From positions 368,001 to 432,000 of the forward strand of contig NZ_PHSN01000005.1 in assembly GCF_002871005.1 (NCBI RefSeq): a DNA stretch of 64,000 nt, read 5' to 3'. The notes under the pieces are model-generated. The model was not told the origin of the DNA. It saw only the letters and a list, made by a program, of their open reading frames with translations, and did not search any database. The position numbers and the translations under genes are program-made. Origin of the DNA: Acidimangrovimonas sediminis. GTDB lineage: Bacteria; Pseudomonadota; Alphaproteobacteria; Rhodobacterales; Rhodobacteraceae. Shown piece after piece: positions 44,044-52,638 of this stretch; within the stretch, counting starts at the first letter, position 1, and each line of letters begins with the position of its first letter.

Positions 44044-44876
44044 TCCTTCGCCGTGCCTTCCGAAGTGGGGCCTTCCGAAGTGGGGCCTTCCGAAGAGGGG
44101 CCTTCCGAAGTGGGGGCATTCGTACCCGAACTGTCCGTACCCTGGCCGGCCGCTGGTTCGGCGGCGGTCGCCCCGGCCGTCCCCCGGATCGGTTTCAGCG
44201 CGGCGACGATGCCGGCCTTGGCCTCGTCGAAATCCTGCGGATCGGGTTTCTTCTGGCCGACGCCGAACACCCCGGGGTTGCCGATCGCATCCGCCGCGCG
44301 GCTCAGCTCCGCCTGAATTCGCCGGGCGATCGCCGGGTCGACATCGGGCTCGATCGCCGCGAAGAACCGGTTGGCGGTGACGACGAGGGTCTTGGCGACC
44401 TGGTAGGTGTCGAGGTTGTCGCGCGCGCCGTTCATTCGCCGCACGATCTCGTCCGCGGCGGCGCGGGTGAAGGCGGCCTGCACCGCCGCCGCATCCTGCG
44501 CCGAAAGCGCCGTCTCGAACCGCTGCGAGATGCCGGAATCCTCGAATTCGTCGAGATAGCTGAGGTCGGGCTTCATCACCTTGTACGCCGCCTCGGCCCC
44601 GGCCCAGTCGCCCTTGGCCACCGCCGCGAAGAGCGCGGCACGCCCCTGCAGAAGCGGCTCCTCGCCATTCGCCGCATAGGAATAGGCGAACACCGGCGCG
44701 GGCATCAGCGGCACCGCCGTCAGCGCGAGCAGAGGGGCAAGGAGGGCCGGGGCAAGGGCCGATGCGATGGATGGGGCAAGAGCCGGGGCAGGCCGCCGCG
44801 ACAGCAGGAGGCGACGGCGCGCCGCCGCGGTTTTGAGCGGGCTCGGCAGGGGAAGGCGGGTCGGGAGGCTGAACAT
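44040..44876 (-). CDS. Exported helical protein with a SEGPT repeat tail
   Basis: A 278-residue protein. Its N-terminus is basic with a long Ala/Leu/Pro hydrophobic stretch (about 40-64), read as a signal peptide ending at VFA. Residues 66-225 are helical (WAGAEAAYKVMKPDLSYLDEFEDSG, DPAIARRIQAELSRAADAIG). A Gly/Thr/Ser-rich tail ends in four SEGP(T/S) units. It vaguely resembles the helical periplasmic partners of FTR1 systems. No catalytic motif is seen. It is in operon with its neighbours (7-base gap, 4-base overlap). Confidence 0.75.
   Translation of the reverse strand: MFSLPTRLPLPSPLKTAAARRRLLLSRRPAPALAPSIASALAPALLAPLLALTAVPLMPAPVFAYSYAANGEEPLLQGRAALFAAVAKGDWAGAEAAYKVMKPDLSYLDEFEDSGISQRFETALSAQDAAAVQAAFTRAAADEIVRRMNGARDNLDTYQVAKTLVVTANRFFAAIEPDVDPAIARRIQAELSRAADAIGNPGVFGVGQKKPDPQDFDEAKAGIVAALKPIRGTAGATAAEPAAGQGTDSSGTNAPTSEGPSSEGPTSEGPTSEGTAKE
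44056..44115. repeat. 15-bp tandem repeat, four units
   Basis: Four units of CCTTCCGAAGTGGGG (the third with one change) encode the SEGPT tail of the exported helical protein. The unit length equals that of the unrelated repeat in the next gene. Confidence 0.92.
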
Positions 44877-44883
44877 GGGATCC

Positions 44884-46293
44884 TCAGGCGATACTCTGCG
44901 CTTCGATCACGTTGCGCTCGTTGCGGTGGTCGTGGATCTGGGCCCGCATGTCGCGGCCCGAGATCAGCATTGCGGCGGCCATCTGGCCCATCTCCATCGC
45001 GGTGTCGGTGAAGATGTAGCGAAACACCCCCTGCCGTCCGCATTGTACCAGATTGGGCCAGCGCGCGAGATGCGCGAAGGCGCGCGCACGATCCTCGGCA
45101 TAGCCCAGCGTCATCAAGGGGTAGGCCTGCGCCGCCCGCGCGCCCCAGACTTCGCCTGTCCAGCGGCGCATGTCGATCCCCAGCGCGGCGAGCCCCGGCT
45201 TCATCCGGTCCATCAACGCGTGATCGTCCCCAGACCACAGCGGCTGTCCCGGATCGCAGGGGATTTCCAGCATCAGCGAGGTCATCCCCGGCGGCGCCAT
45301 CTCGGGCGAGCGGCGGCGGGGTTCCTGCAGGCGTGTGGCTGGCAGGGTGTCGTCCGACAGGTACTGCCAGGTGTAGGGCGAGACGTTTTCCATCCGCATC
45401 GGGAAGTTCAGGAACCTCAGCCCCCGGAACCGCAGGCCCGACGGCCCGCCGCCCGCCATTTCCTGCATCTGTGGCAGGGGCAGGGTAGAGATCACGCCAT
45501 CGCAGGGGATCGGCCCCCGGTCTGTCAGCACCGCGCAGACGCCTGCCTCGCCCTCGGCCAGCCCGGTGACGCGGGTGCCGGTCGCAAGGGTCGCCCCCTC
45601 GCGTTCCAGCCGCCGCGCCAGCCGCTCGAAGATCACGCCGAAGCCGTGGCGCGGGTAGCGGTAGCGCCGTGCGTAGGTGCGTGGCCCCCTGCCGCCCCCC
45701 GGCAGCAACAGGCGCGCCACCTCGCGCAGGTCCATGAGCGAGATCCGCTGCTCCGCCCAGTCGGCCGAGAGCATCTCGGGCGGGACGCCCCAGAGCTTTT
45801 GGGTGTAGCCGGCAAAGAAGGTGCGGTAGAGGGTCGGGCCGAACATCGCGGTGGTCCAGCTGGCGAAGTCGTGGCCCGGCTCGGGCCGCTTCAGCGACAT
45901 CGCCAGCACGTCGCGCGCGGCTCCCGCCAGCAGCCCGGGCGGGGCGTTGCGCAGAAGGTTGCCCAACGACAGCGGGTAATCGTAGGTTCGGCCGCGGAAG
46001 CGGATCACGGAATGCCGCTCGGCCGTCAGCAGGTCGTCGCCCAGCAGGTCGTCGACAAGCTGCATCAGGTCGCGGTTCGCGGTGATGAAGCGGTGGCCGC
46101 CGAAGTCGAAGCGGTAGGTGCCGTCCTTTCCCTCCCAGGCGGTGGTGCCGCCAAGCCCCCCCAGCGCCGCGCGGCGCTCCACCACCGTGACACGGATGCC
46201 GGCGCGCAGAAGCTCCCACGCGGCTGTCAGCCCCGCCGGCCCTGCGCCGAGGACGGCGACATGCGCCGGTCGGGTGTCACGCGCCGCGTGCAC
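44884..46293 (-). CDS. FAD-dependent amine-oxidase/protoporphyrinogen-oxidase-like protein
   Basis: A 469-residue flavoprotein-like enzyme. The dinucleotide-binding motif VLGAGPAGLTAAWELLRAG (12-30) is followed by VVERRAALGGLGGT. The middle, including FAGYTQKLWGVPPEML, resembles UDP-galactopyranose mutase-like and desaturase-like NAD(P)-binding proteins. It starts at a GTG inside the FTR1 gene end (17-base overlap). The substrate is unknown. In this cluster it could supply or accept electrons for the cytochrome or modify a glycan; both are guesses. Confidence 0.82.
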   Translation of the reverse strand: MHAARDTRPAHVAVLGAGPAGLTAAWELLRAGIRVTVVERRAALGGLGGTTAWEGKDGTYRFDFGGHRFITANRDLMQLVDDLLGDDLLTAERHSVIRFRGRTYDYPLSLGNLLRNAPPGLLAGAARDVLAMSLKRPEPGHDFASWTTAMFGPTLYRTFFAGYTQKLWGVPPEMLSADWAEQRISLMDLREVARLLLPGGGRGPRTYARRYRYPRHGFGVIFERLARRLEREGATLATGTRVTGLAEGEAGVCAVLTDRGPIPCDGVISTLPLPQMQEMAGGGPSGLRFRGLRFLNFPMRMENVSPYTWQYLSDDTLPATRLQEPRRRSPEMAPPGMTSLMLEIPCDPGQPLWSGDDHALMDRMKPGLAALGIDMRRWTGEVWGARAAQAYPLMTLGYAEDRARAFAHLARWPNLVQCGRQGVFRYIFTDTAMEMGQMAAAMLISGRDMRAQIHDHRNERNVIEAQSIA

Positions 46294-47083
46294 GGGCCCG
46301 CCCCCAGAAGGTCACTGCGATCGCAAGGTAAGCGGCCCAGCTGGCCAGTTGCAGCCCGGTGGGCGTGGCGTTGTAGCCGAACAATCCGCGCAGGAAGACG
46401 CCGGGACCGGTGCTGTCCGGCAGCCAGCCCGAGATATCGAAGACCGGCGCGGTGCCCCCGGGCGCGACGCCCACAACCTGCAGCTGGTTCATCGCTGAGC
46501 CCAGCAGACCGGCCGCGATCACGATCAGCAGAAGCGAGGTCCAGCGGAAGAAGGCCGCGATCGGTACCTGCCGCGTGCCCCGGAGCAACAGCCAGACCAC
46601 GACGATGGACAGGGCAAGCCCCGCGAGGCTGCCCCAGGCCGAGATCCCTTCGCCGCTGTAGCTGAGCGCCGAGAGGAACAGCACCGTCTCGATCCCCTCG
46701 CGCAGCACCGACAGGAAGGCCAGCGCCACGATCCCCAATACCCGGCCGGCCGAGACATGCGCCTCCAGCCGGCGCTTTGCCTCGTCGGTATGGGCCTTGG
46801 CCTGCTTGCCCATCCAGATCGCCATGTAGGTCAGGATCGCGGTGGCGAGCAGCATGATCGCGGCGGTCAGGACGGTACGGATCGCGTGGCTGGACAGCTG
46901 CCCCACCAGCACCTGAAGCACGAAGGCCGCCACTACCGAGGCGACCAGCCCCGCCGCCACGCCGAGGTAGATCCAGCGCGCCTGCCGGCCGGCCCCCAGC
47001 CGGTCGAGATAGCTCAGCAATATGCCGACGAGAAGAAAGGCCTCGAGCCCCTCGCGGAAGGTGATGAGGAAGGTCACGAACAT
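46277..47083 (-). CDS. FTR1-family iron permease
   Basis: A 268-residue inner-membrane protein with about seven helices. The two REGLE-type motifs needed for iron passage are present: REGLEAFLLVGILL at 10-23 and REGIETVLFLSAL near 127. FTR1/EfeU proteins move iron that a partner has just oxidised. Its ATG follows the multihaem cytochrome stop by one base (TGAGATG). No multicopper oxidase, EfeO/EfeB or P19-type gene lies nearby, so the cytochrome is the likely redox partner. Confidence 0.93.
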   Translation of the reverse strand: MFVTFLITFREGLEAFLLVGILLSYLDRLGAGRQARWIYLGVAAGLVASVVAAFVLQVLVGQLSSHAIRTVLTAAIMLLATAILTYMAIWMGKQAKAHTDEAKRRLEAHVSAGRVLGIVALAFLSVLREGIETVLFLSALSYSGEGISAWGSLAGLALSIVVVWLLLRGTRQVPIAAFFRWTSLLLIVIAAGLLGSAMNQLQVVGVAPGGTAPVFDISGWLPDSTGPGVFLRGLFGYNATPTGLQLASWAAYLAIAVTFWGRARARGA

Positions 47084-47084
47084 C

Positions 47085-50000
47085 TCAGGGGGTCTCCAGC
47101 ACTTCGGAAAGCGTCGCCATCTCGACCGGTTCGGGCGGCGGCATCAGGGGAAAGCGGGCGCGCACCACATCGGTCACGGCCTGCGGAAAGGTGCGAAACA
47201 ACAGCCGGGCCGTCACCCGCAGCGGATAGGCGGTGTCAGCGGGCAGGGCGAAGGCCTCGTCGCGGTGGCCCCTGGCGGGGATCCGGGTGTCGCCCGCGAA
47301 CTTGCGCAGGCGCCAGAAGGCAAGGCCCACGCCATGCGCGCTCCCATCCGCCAGCACCTTGTTGAAGATCCGCGCATCGGGGTCGAGGTGTCCGCCCGGG
47401 TCAAGCTGGCCCGAGCGCAGGACCACCCGCCCCGTGGCATCGGTCGCGGTGATCTGAAGCCACATCTGACGGAAGTCCGATACGCCGGTCGGCAGGTCGT
47501 GCCCGGCGCCCGTATTGCTAACCCGCACCACCAGCCGGCCGCCGTCGACCCGCGCGCCCAGCCGCGCCGCGCTTTGCAGAAGCGCGACCGATTCCGCCCG
47601 CCGTGCCGGGTCGCGCAGTCCGGCAAGGTGGTACTGCGCGCCGGTGAAGCCGTGGGTGCGCACGTCGGCCTTGAGCGGGCCGCCGTCGGTCGACCGGCCC
47701 GGCACCGGTGTGCCGATCTTCGCGACCGTGGCGTGCATGTGGCAATCGGCGCAGTTCCGGTTCGCCGCGGTGCCAGGCGCGTTGTAGGGCGAGGCGGCCC
47801 ATTCGTCGTAGGTGTCGACGATCACCGCGCCGGTCCCGGGGGCGTATTCCTCGTGGCAGGCGGCGCAGAGCGGTGTCGACCCGCCGCCGAGGTTGCGCAT
47901 CAGCGAGGTCGCGTGTTTCTCGGGCTTGGCGCGGATCAGCCGCCCCGCGATCTTGCGCAGAAGCGCGCTGTCGGATGTCTCCAGCGGATAGGTCGGCCGG
48001 GTGTCCGGGGCGAGGTTCAGGCTTGCGTTGCCGCCGAGCGAGGGCCCCGAGGCCTCGATCTTCGAGACCGCGTGACAGGTCAGGCAGCCGGCGCCCTCAT
48101 CCGGGGCGTGAAGGGTAAGCGGGGCCGCGGTCTGCCGGAACCGGCCCCCGCGGGTGAAAAGCTCTGCCTGCGCAGTGGTCTTCCGGGCCCCCGAGAGCAG
48201 GGCCTCGGGGGCGTGGCAGCCCATGCACCAGGCGCGAAAGGGTTCGCCCTCGGTCTTGGCCGCGAGATCCTCGAGCGTCACGTAATAGGGGTCGGATCCG
48301 GCGCCGACGCGGTGCAGCGAGTCCGCCCATTGTCGGGTGATTGCGGAATGGCAGGTGGCGCAGGTCGCGGCGCCGCCCCAGGCGGCGGGGTCGACATGGT
48401 CGCCGCCGTCGCCCGCGCGCAGCCATGTCGCCAAGAGCGGGAGGTTGCCCGGGGCGGTGACGTAGTCGTGCAGATCCTCCATCGCCTTGCGCACCTGGGC
48501 GGGCGGTGCATCGGGATCAATGTCGGGTGCGGGGAACCGCGTGTCGGCGCCCATCCCGCCCTGGGTGTTCTTCACCATGCGAATGTAATCGCCCACGAAA
48601 TCACCGGCCACGAGGTGTTTGATCGACCCGTGCCCGGTGACAGAAGAGGTGAACTTGTCCACCGGGGTCGCGCGGAACAGCGCCCGGTTGGTGTAGTTGA
48701 ACCCGTCAATGTGACAGGATGAACAGCTCATCCAGTTGTCGCCGGTCATCGGCGCATCGGGCATCGCCGCGGTGTTGGCAAGGTGAAAGAGCCGGTCGCC
48801 CCGACGCAAGGCGGGCGGCAGCGGATCCTTTCGCTGCAGCACGACCGCGTGATCCTTGACCATCTTGACCCGGGCAAAGGGGCCCGCGCCGCCGGTGGTC
48901 GCGCGCGTCAGGTCCAGCCCCTGGGCGTTCTGGATCCAGATGTCCTTGCCCGCGACCACGATCCCGGTCGGCATCTCGCCCGGCAGATGGCGGTAGATCT
49001 GCACCGCCGCGGCGCCGTCGGTCGTCCGCGCCTTTTTCGAGTGGCTGTCGATCGGCAGCGCGCGCGACAGGTCGAAGACCACCAGATCCTCGCTGCCCGA
49101 CATGGTGACATAGGCCTTGGACCCGTCGTTCGAGAAGGCCACATCGGCGGGATTGGACACGATGCGGGTGCGGTTCCCGTCTTCCAGCACGTTGATCTGC
49201 TTGAACAGCTGCTTGCGGCGCGAGGGGACCTCGGTGATCTTGTCGGCGCCGATCCGCAGGACCGAGATCGCGGGAAAGACCGTCGACTGGAACTGGAACG
49301 GGTGATCGAAATTCCACAGCATGTGCGGCAGCCAGGCCTGCTTGCCGTCAGGGCTGACCGCGATCCGGTCGAGGCCGCGGGGCAGGCCCTGGCTGACCGT
49401 CTGGTCCGGGGCCGAGGTTTCCGCCAGCCGGATCAGCTGGGTCCTGACCGGGGGCATCCGCGTCGTGTCGTAGACCGAGACGGCCCCGATCAGCTGGTGG
49501 CTGACCAGGAGGCGCCCGTCGGCAAGCAGAGCAAGGCCCTTCGGGCTTTCCTCCGTCTTCAGCGCCTGGCTGACGTGGCCGCCGGGGGTTACGGCATAGA
49601 GCCGGTCGCCCTCGGTCGCGGCGATCCAGAAGACGTGGTTGCGCCGGTCCCAGACCACGCCGGAGGGGCGGCCGGGCAGGGGGATCGTGTTGCGGATCTT
49701 CAGCGTTCCGGGATCGAGGGTGAACAGCCTTGAGCGCGCGAAATCGGTCGCTGCGATCGTGCCGCCGCCTTCGGCCACCGCGGCGATGTCGCCGCCCGGG
49801 GCCGCCTCGGCCAGCAGGGTGCCGGCCTTCGGGTCGATCCGGCTGACCGCGCCGCCATCGCCGGTTGCCGCCAGCAGGGTGCCGCCCGGTTCCATCAGCA
49901 GGGTGCGGCTTTCGGTCGTGGCGGAATGGGCCGTCTGCGCCCCGGCCAGCGTCAGCGCGATCACCGCGCCAAGCCCCAGCGCCGTCCGCATCACCGAAAA

Positions 50001-50456
50001 GCGCCAGGCATGGACCAGCAGCAGCACGACCAGCGGCAGGCCGAGGATCAGGTGCGCCCAATGCGCCGTGCCCCCGGTGACGGTGCCGTTCCAGCCCACG
50101 AACAACAGCCAGGCACCGCTGAGGAACACGAGGCCGAGGCCCCATTCCAGCACCCGGCCCGAAACCCGGTGAAAGCGCCGCGCACTGGTCGCGACCCGGC
50201 CCCGGTGCGCGCGCCAGAACGGGATCACCAGCAGCGGCACCAGCGCCACCGCCAGCGCGGCGTGCAGTGCCATCGTGCCCCGCACCAGAGCCCAGGGCAG
50301 GCCGAAGCCGTCGAACATCGCGGCCCCGCTCAGCAGCAGCAACACCAGCGCCAGTTCCGCCGGTTTGGCCAGCCGCCGCTCGCGCCGTTTCACGCGCGAA
50401 CGCCGCCCCGGGATCGGGGCGGCGCCGGGAAGGGCCGATGATGCGTGTTCAGTCAT
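47085..50456 (-). CDS. Membrane multihaem cytochrome c with beta-propeller domain
   Basis: An 1123-residue fusion. Residues 33-175 hold five hydrophobic helices with several His (65, 132, 135, 149) that could bind b-haem. Residues 185-540 look like a YVTN-type beta-propeller (SPKGLALLADGRLLVSHQ, NPADVAFSNDGSKAYVTMSG). Residues 575-910 carry six CxxCH sites: CSSCH 578, CATCH 699, CMGCH 744, CLTCH 791, CAACH 864, CADCH 902. A beta-rich domain ends it. It is coupled to FTR1 and probably passes electrons between the periplasm and the membrane. I know no described protein with this layout. Confidence 0.88.
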   Translation of the reverse strand: MTEHASSALPGAAPIPGRRSRVKRRERRLAKPAELALVLLLLSGAAMFDGFGLPWALVRGTMALHAALAVALVPLLVIPFWRAHRGRVATSARRFHRVSGRVLEWGLGLVFLSGAWLLFVGWNGTVTGGTAHWAHLILGLPLVVLLLVHAWRFSVMRTALGLGAVIALTLAGAQTAHSATTESRTLLMEPGGTLLAATGDGGAVSRIDPKAGTLLAEAAPGGDIAAVAEGGGTIAATDFARSRLFTLDPGTLKIRNTIPLPGRPSGVVWDRRNHVFWIAATEGDRLYAVTPGGHVSQALKTEESPKGLALLADGRLLVSHQLIGAVSVYDTTRMPPVRTQLIRLAETSAPDQTVSQGLPRGLDRIAVSPDGKQAWLPHMLWNFDHPFQFQSTVFPAISVLRIGADKITEVPSRRKQLFKQINVLEDGNRTRIVSNPADVAFSNDGSKAYVTMSGSEDLVVFDLSRALPIDSHSKKARTTDGAAAVQIYRHLPGEMPTGIVVAGKDIWIQNAQGLDLTRATTGGAGPFARVKMVKDHAVVLQRKDPLPPALRRGDRLFHLANTAAMPDAPMTGDNWMSCSSCHIDGFNYTNRALFRATPVDKFTSSVTGHGSIKHLVAGDFVGDYIRMVKNTQGGMGADTRFPAPDIDPDAPPAQVRKAMEDLHDYVTAPGNLPLLATWLRAGDGGDHVDPAAWGGAATCATCHSAITRQWADSLHRVGAGSDPYYVTLEDLAAKTEGEPFRAWCMGCHAPEALLSGARKTTAQAELFTRGGRFRQTAAPLTLHAPDEGAGCLTCHAVSKIEASGPSLGGNASLNLAPDTRPTYPLETSDSALLRKIAGRLIRAKPEKHATSLMRNLGGGSTPLCAACHEEYAPGTGAVIVDTYDEWAASPYNAPGTAANRNCADCHMHATVAKIGTPVPGRSTDGGPLKADVRTHGFTGAQYHLAGLRDPARRAESVALLQSAARLGARVDGGRLVVRVSNTGAGHDLPTGVSDFRQMWLQITATDATGRVVLRSGQLDPGGHLDPDARIFNKVLADGSAHGVGLAFWRLRKFAGDTRIPARGHRDEAFALPADTAYPLRVTARLLFRTFPQAVTDVVRARFPLMPPPEPVEMATLSEVLETP

Positions 50457-50524
50457 CCATTTCGTCTTTCCGTGCCGGGGGCGTCATGTCCCCGGCGTCG
50501 TCGTCCATGCCGGTCCGGGGGCGC

Positions 50525-52576
50525 TCAGCTGCCCGGCGTCACTCGGATCTTCGCGGCCATCACCTGCGCGGTGCCGTACTTGCCGCCCGCGAAGGTCAGC
50601 CCCTTGACGCCGTTGCCGTTGATGTCGCCGCTCGTGTCGCCCTCGACCAGATGCTCGCCGGAATCGCCCACCCATTCGGCCAGCTGAACGCCGTAGCCCA
50701 CGGTGCCGAACCAGGTGGCATAGCGCTGGGTCAGGTTCTGCAGGCCGAGCGTGGGATCGGTCTCGCCCTCGCGGTTGACGAGGACCTGCATCAGCGCGTG
50801 CAGTCCGCCCATCACCGCGCCCTGGGTCCAGGGATCGACGTCGAAGGGTTTGCCCGGCGTCGGATCGTAAAGCCCGCTTGCCTTGTCGACCATATGCGCC
50901 TCGACCGCCGTGTAGATGCCGCGCGCCGCCGTGCGGTAGGTCTCGTCCCCGGTGGCGGTGAAGGCGGCCGCAAGCCCGCGGATCGCCGCGAACTGGGTGC
51001 CGAGAGAGCGGGCCGCCGACGGGCCCTTGCCGATCGTGTAGCTGTCGGCCACGAGGCCGTCCTTGCCGATCAGGGTCTTCACGATGAAATCGGCCTGCGC
51101 CTTGATCAGCGTCATCGCCGTCTTGCCCTCGGGCGTGCCCAGCGGCTTGCCCGTGTCACCCGAGGCATAGCCCACCGGCAGAGCCTCGATCGCCCGGGCA
51201 TAGATGCCGGCGGCGACCAGCGCATAGGCGCTGTCGAAGGTGGTCGCGACCTTGCCGCGTCCTTCGGGCGTCCAGCGGTCGACGAGGGTGCCGGCCTCAG
51301 GATCGAAATGCAGCTTTGAAAGGTTCACGAAGGCCATGTTCGACATCTGCTCGGCGACCGAGAAGGGATCGTCGGCCGCGACATAGCCGCTGCGCGCCGT
51401 CGCCCGGTTGGCCTCGGGCGCCGAGGGGAAAGGGGCCCCGTCGAACACCGCGAGGAAGGCATTGTTCTGCCCTTTGTTCGCGGTTCGCTGGTCGGTGTAG
51501 CCGTACATCTCGGCCAGCGGCCAGAGCATTTCCCAGGTGCCCCGCAGGGTCGAGGCGCCATTGCTCACCTTCAGGTCGGCCAGCGCGTTCATGCCGTTCT
51601 TCGGCGACAGGGTCACGGCGGTGGCGGCCGGGATCCAGACCGGTTTCGAACCATCGTAGGACGGATCAAGCTTGGCCCCCAGGGTCTTGCCATCATAGAG
51701 GAACTGATCGCGCAGCGTCAGCAGCTGGTCCCAGGCCATCTGGGTCAGGATCACGCCGTTGATGCCATCGGCGGAGGAGACGCCAAGCTTGTGCTTGCCG
51801 TCCTTGTCGAAATCCGGCGCGGGGATGTCGTCGATCTCTTCGTCGGACTGCGCGTCATGCATGCCGCCAAGGAAATCCTGCGCCCACATCACGTCCTTGA
51901 GAAGCGCGCCGCCCGCCGCGTCGGGCGTCACGGTGCCCTTCGCCTCGGGTTGCCAAGCCAGGCTGCCGTAATCGCGGAAATAGGCGGGGGTGATCGCCTC
52001 GATGGTCTTCTGCACCCCGGCCTGCGTGGTGACGTCGAAGCTGTCGGTATTGACCGAAGAGACATCGACGGGGCCGCGGAACTCGGGGGTGCCTTCGGAC
52101 AGCGGCAGCGCCACGGGATAGAGGTTCAGCGGCAGCTCGTCCGCCGGAAAGCCCACCGAGGCGGCCAGCGTCAGGAACCGCTTGCCCAGATCCGCCATCG
52201 TCCCGCCCGCCTTGGCGTTCAGCGGGCCGTTCACCATGTGCGGCCCCAACTGCGACTGGTAGTTCAGTGCGTACATCGCCTCTTCCGAGAACTCGTAGGC
52301 ACTGATCCCGGCCGAGAAATCGAACCGCGTCGGTTTGTTGGCCTGGTCCGGATCCAGCACGTCGAGATTGAGGCCCAGCCCCTCGGCCAGCGGTTCGCCG
52401 GCCAGCTCGTATTCTGTATAGGCGAACATCGCGCCCGCGGTGTGGAAGCTCTTGTCGAGGACCTTCACCCGCGGTCCCTCGGCCATCGCCGTCGTTGCAA
52501 GAAGCGTGGCGAGCCCGCCACCCAGGAGCCCCGCGAGCGGGGTCCGGCCAATACGGCGCTTGTAGGATGCGTTCAT
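50525..52576 (-). CDS. Large exported protein of unknown function, EF-hand-like loop
   Basis: A 683-residue protein with a signal peptide (about 1-32, ending TTAMA). The mature part is mixed, with helical repeats in the second half (AYALVAAGIYARAIEALPVGY, TQFAAIRGLAAAFTATGDETYRTAARGIYTAVEAHM) that suggest an alpha/alpha toroid. Near the C-terminus DTSGDINGNGVKG has the spacing of a calcium-binding EF-hand or dockerin loop. It heads the six-gene FTR1 cluster, 68 bases ahead of the cytochrome. No family is recognised. Confidence 0.8.
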   Translation of the reverse strand: MNASYKRRIGRTPLAGLLGGGLATLLATTAMAEGPRVKVLDKSFHTAGAMFAYTEYELAGEPLAEGLGLNLDVLDPDQANKPTRFDFSAGISAYEFSEEAMYALNYQSQLGPHMVNGPLNAKAGGTMADLGKRFLTLAASVGFPADELPLNLYPVALPLSEGTPEFRGPVDVSSVNTDSFDVTTQAGVQKTIEAITPAYFRDYGSLAWQPEAKGTVTPDAAGGALLKDVMWAQDFLGGMHDAQSDEEIDDIPAPDFDKDGKHKLGVSSADGINGVILTQMAWDQLLTLRDQFLYDGKTLGAKLDPSYDGSKPVWIPAATAVTLSPKNGMNALADLKVSNGASTLRGTWEMLWPLAEMYGYTDQRTANKGQNNAFLAVFDGAPFPSAPEANRATARSGYVAADDPFSVAEQMSNMAFVNLSKLHFDPEAGTLVDRWTPEGRGKVATTFDSAYALVAAGIYARAIEALPVGYASGDTGKPLGTPEGKTAMTLIKAQADFIVKTLIGKDGLVADSYTIGKGPSAARSLGTQFAAIRGLAAAFTATGDETYRTAARGIYTAVEAHMVDKASGLYDPTPGKPFDVDPWTQGAVMGGLHALMQVLVNREGETDPTLGLQNLTQRYATWFGTVGYGVQLAEWVGDSGEHLVEGDTSGDINGNGVKGLTFAGGKYGTAQVMAAKIRVTPGS

Positions 52577-52590
52577 CGGATGTCCCTCGT

Positions 52591-52621
52591 CCTGTTTCCG
52601 AGTTTTTTAGTCGGAAACAGG
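52591..52621 (-). promoter_or_regulatory. 11-bp inverted repeat upstream of the FTR1 cluster
   Basis: The perfect arms CCTGTTTCCGA (52591-52601) and TCGGAAACAGG (52611-52621) are separated by 9 bases that are A-rich on the minus strand. The repeat lies 15 bases ahead of the first gene of the cluster and has no T tract on the minus strand. It is a better candidate for an operator or 5' leader stem than for a terminator. Confidence 0.6.
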
Positions 52622-52638
52622 TGGGGGATGCAATCCTA

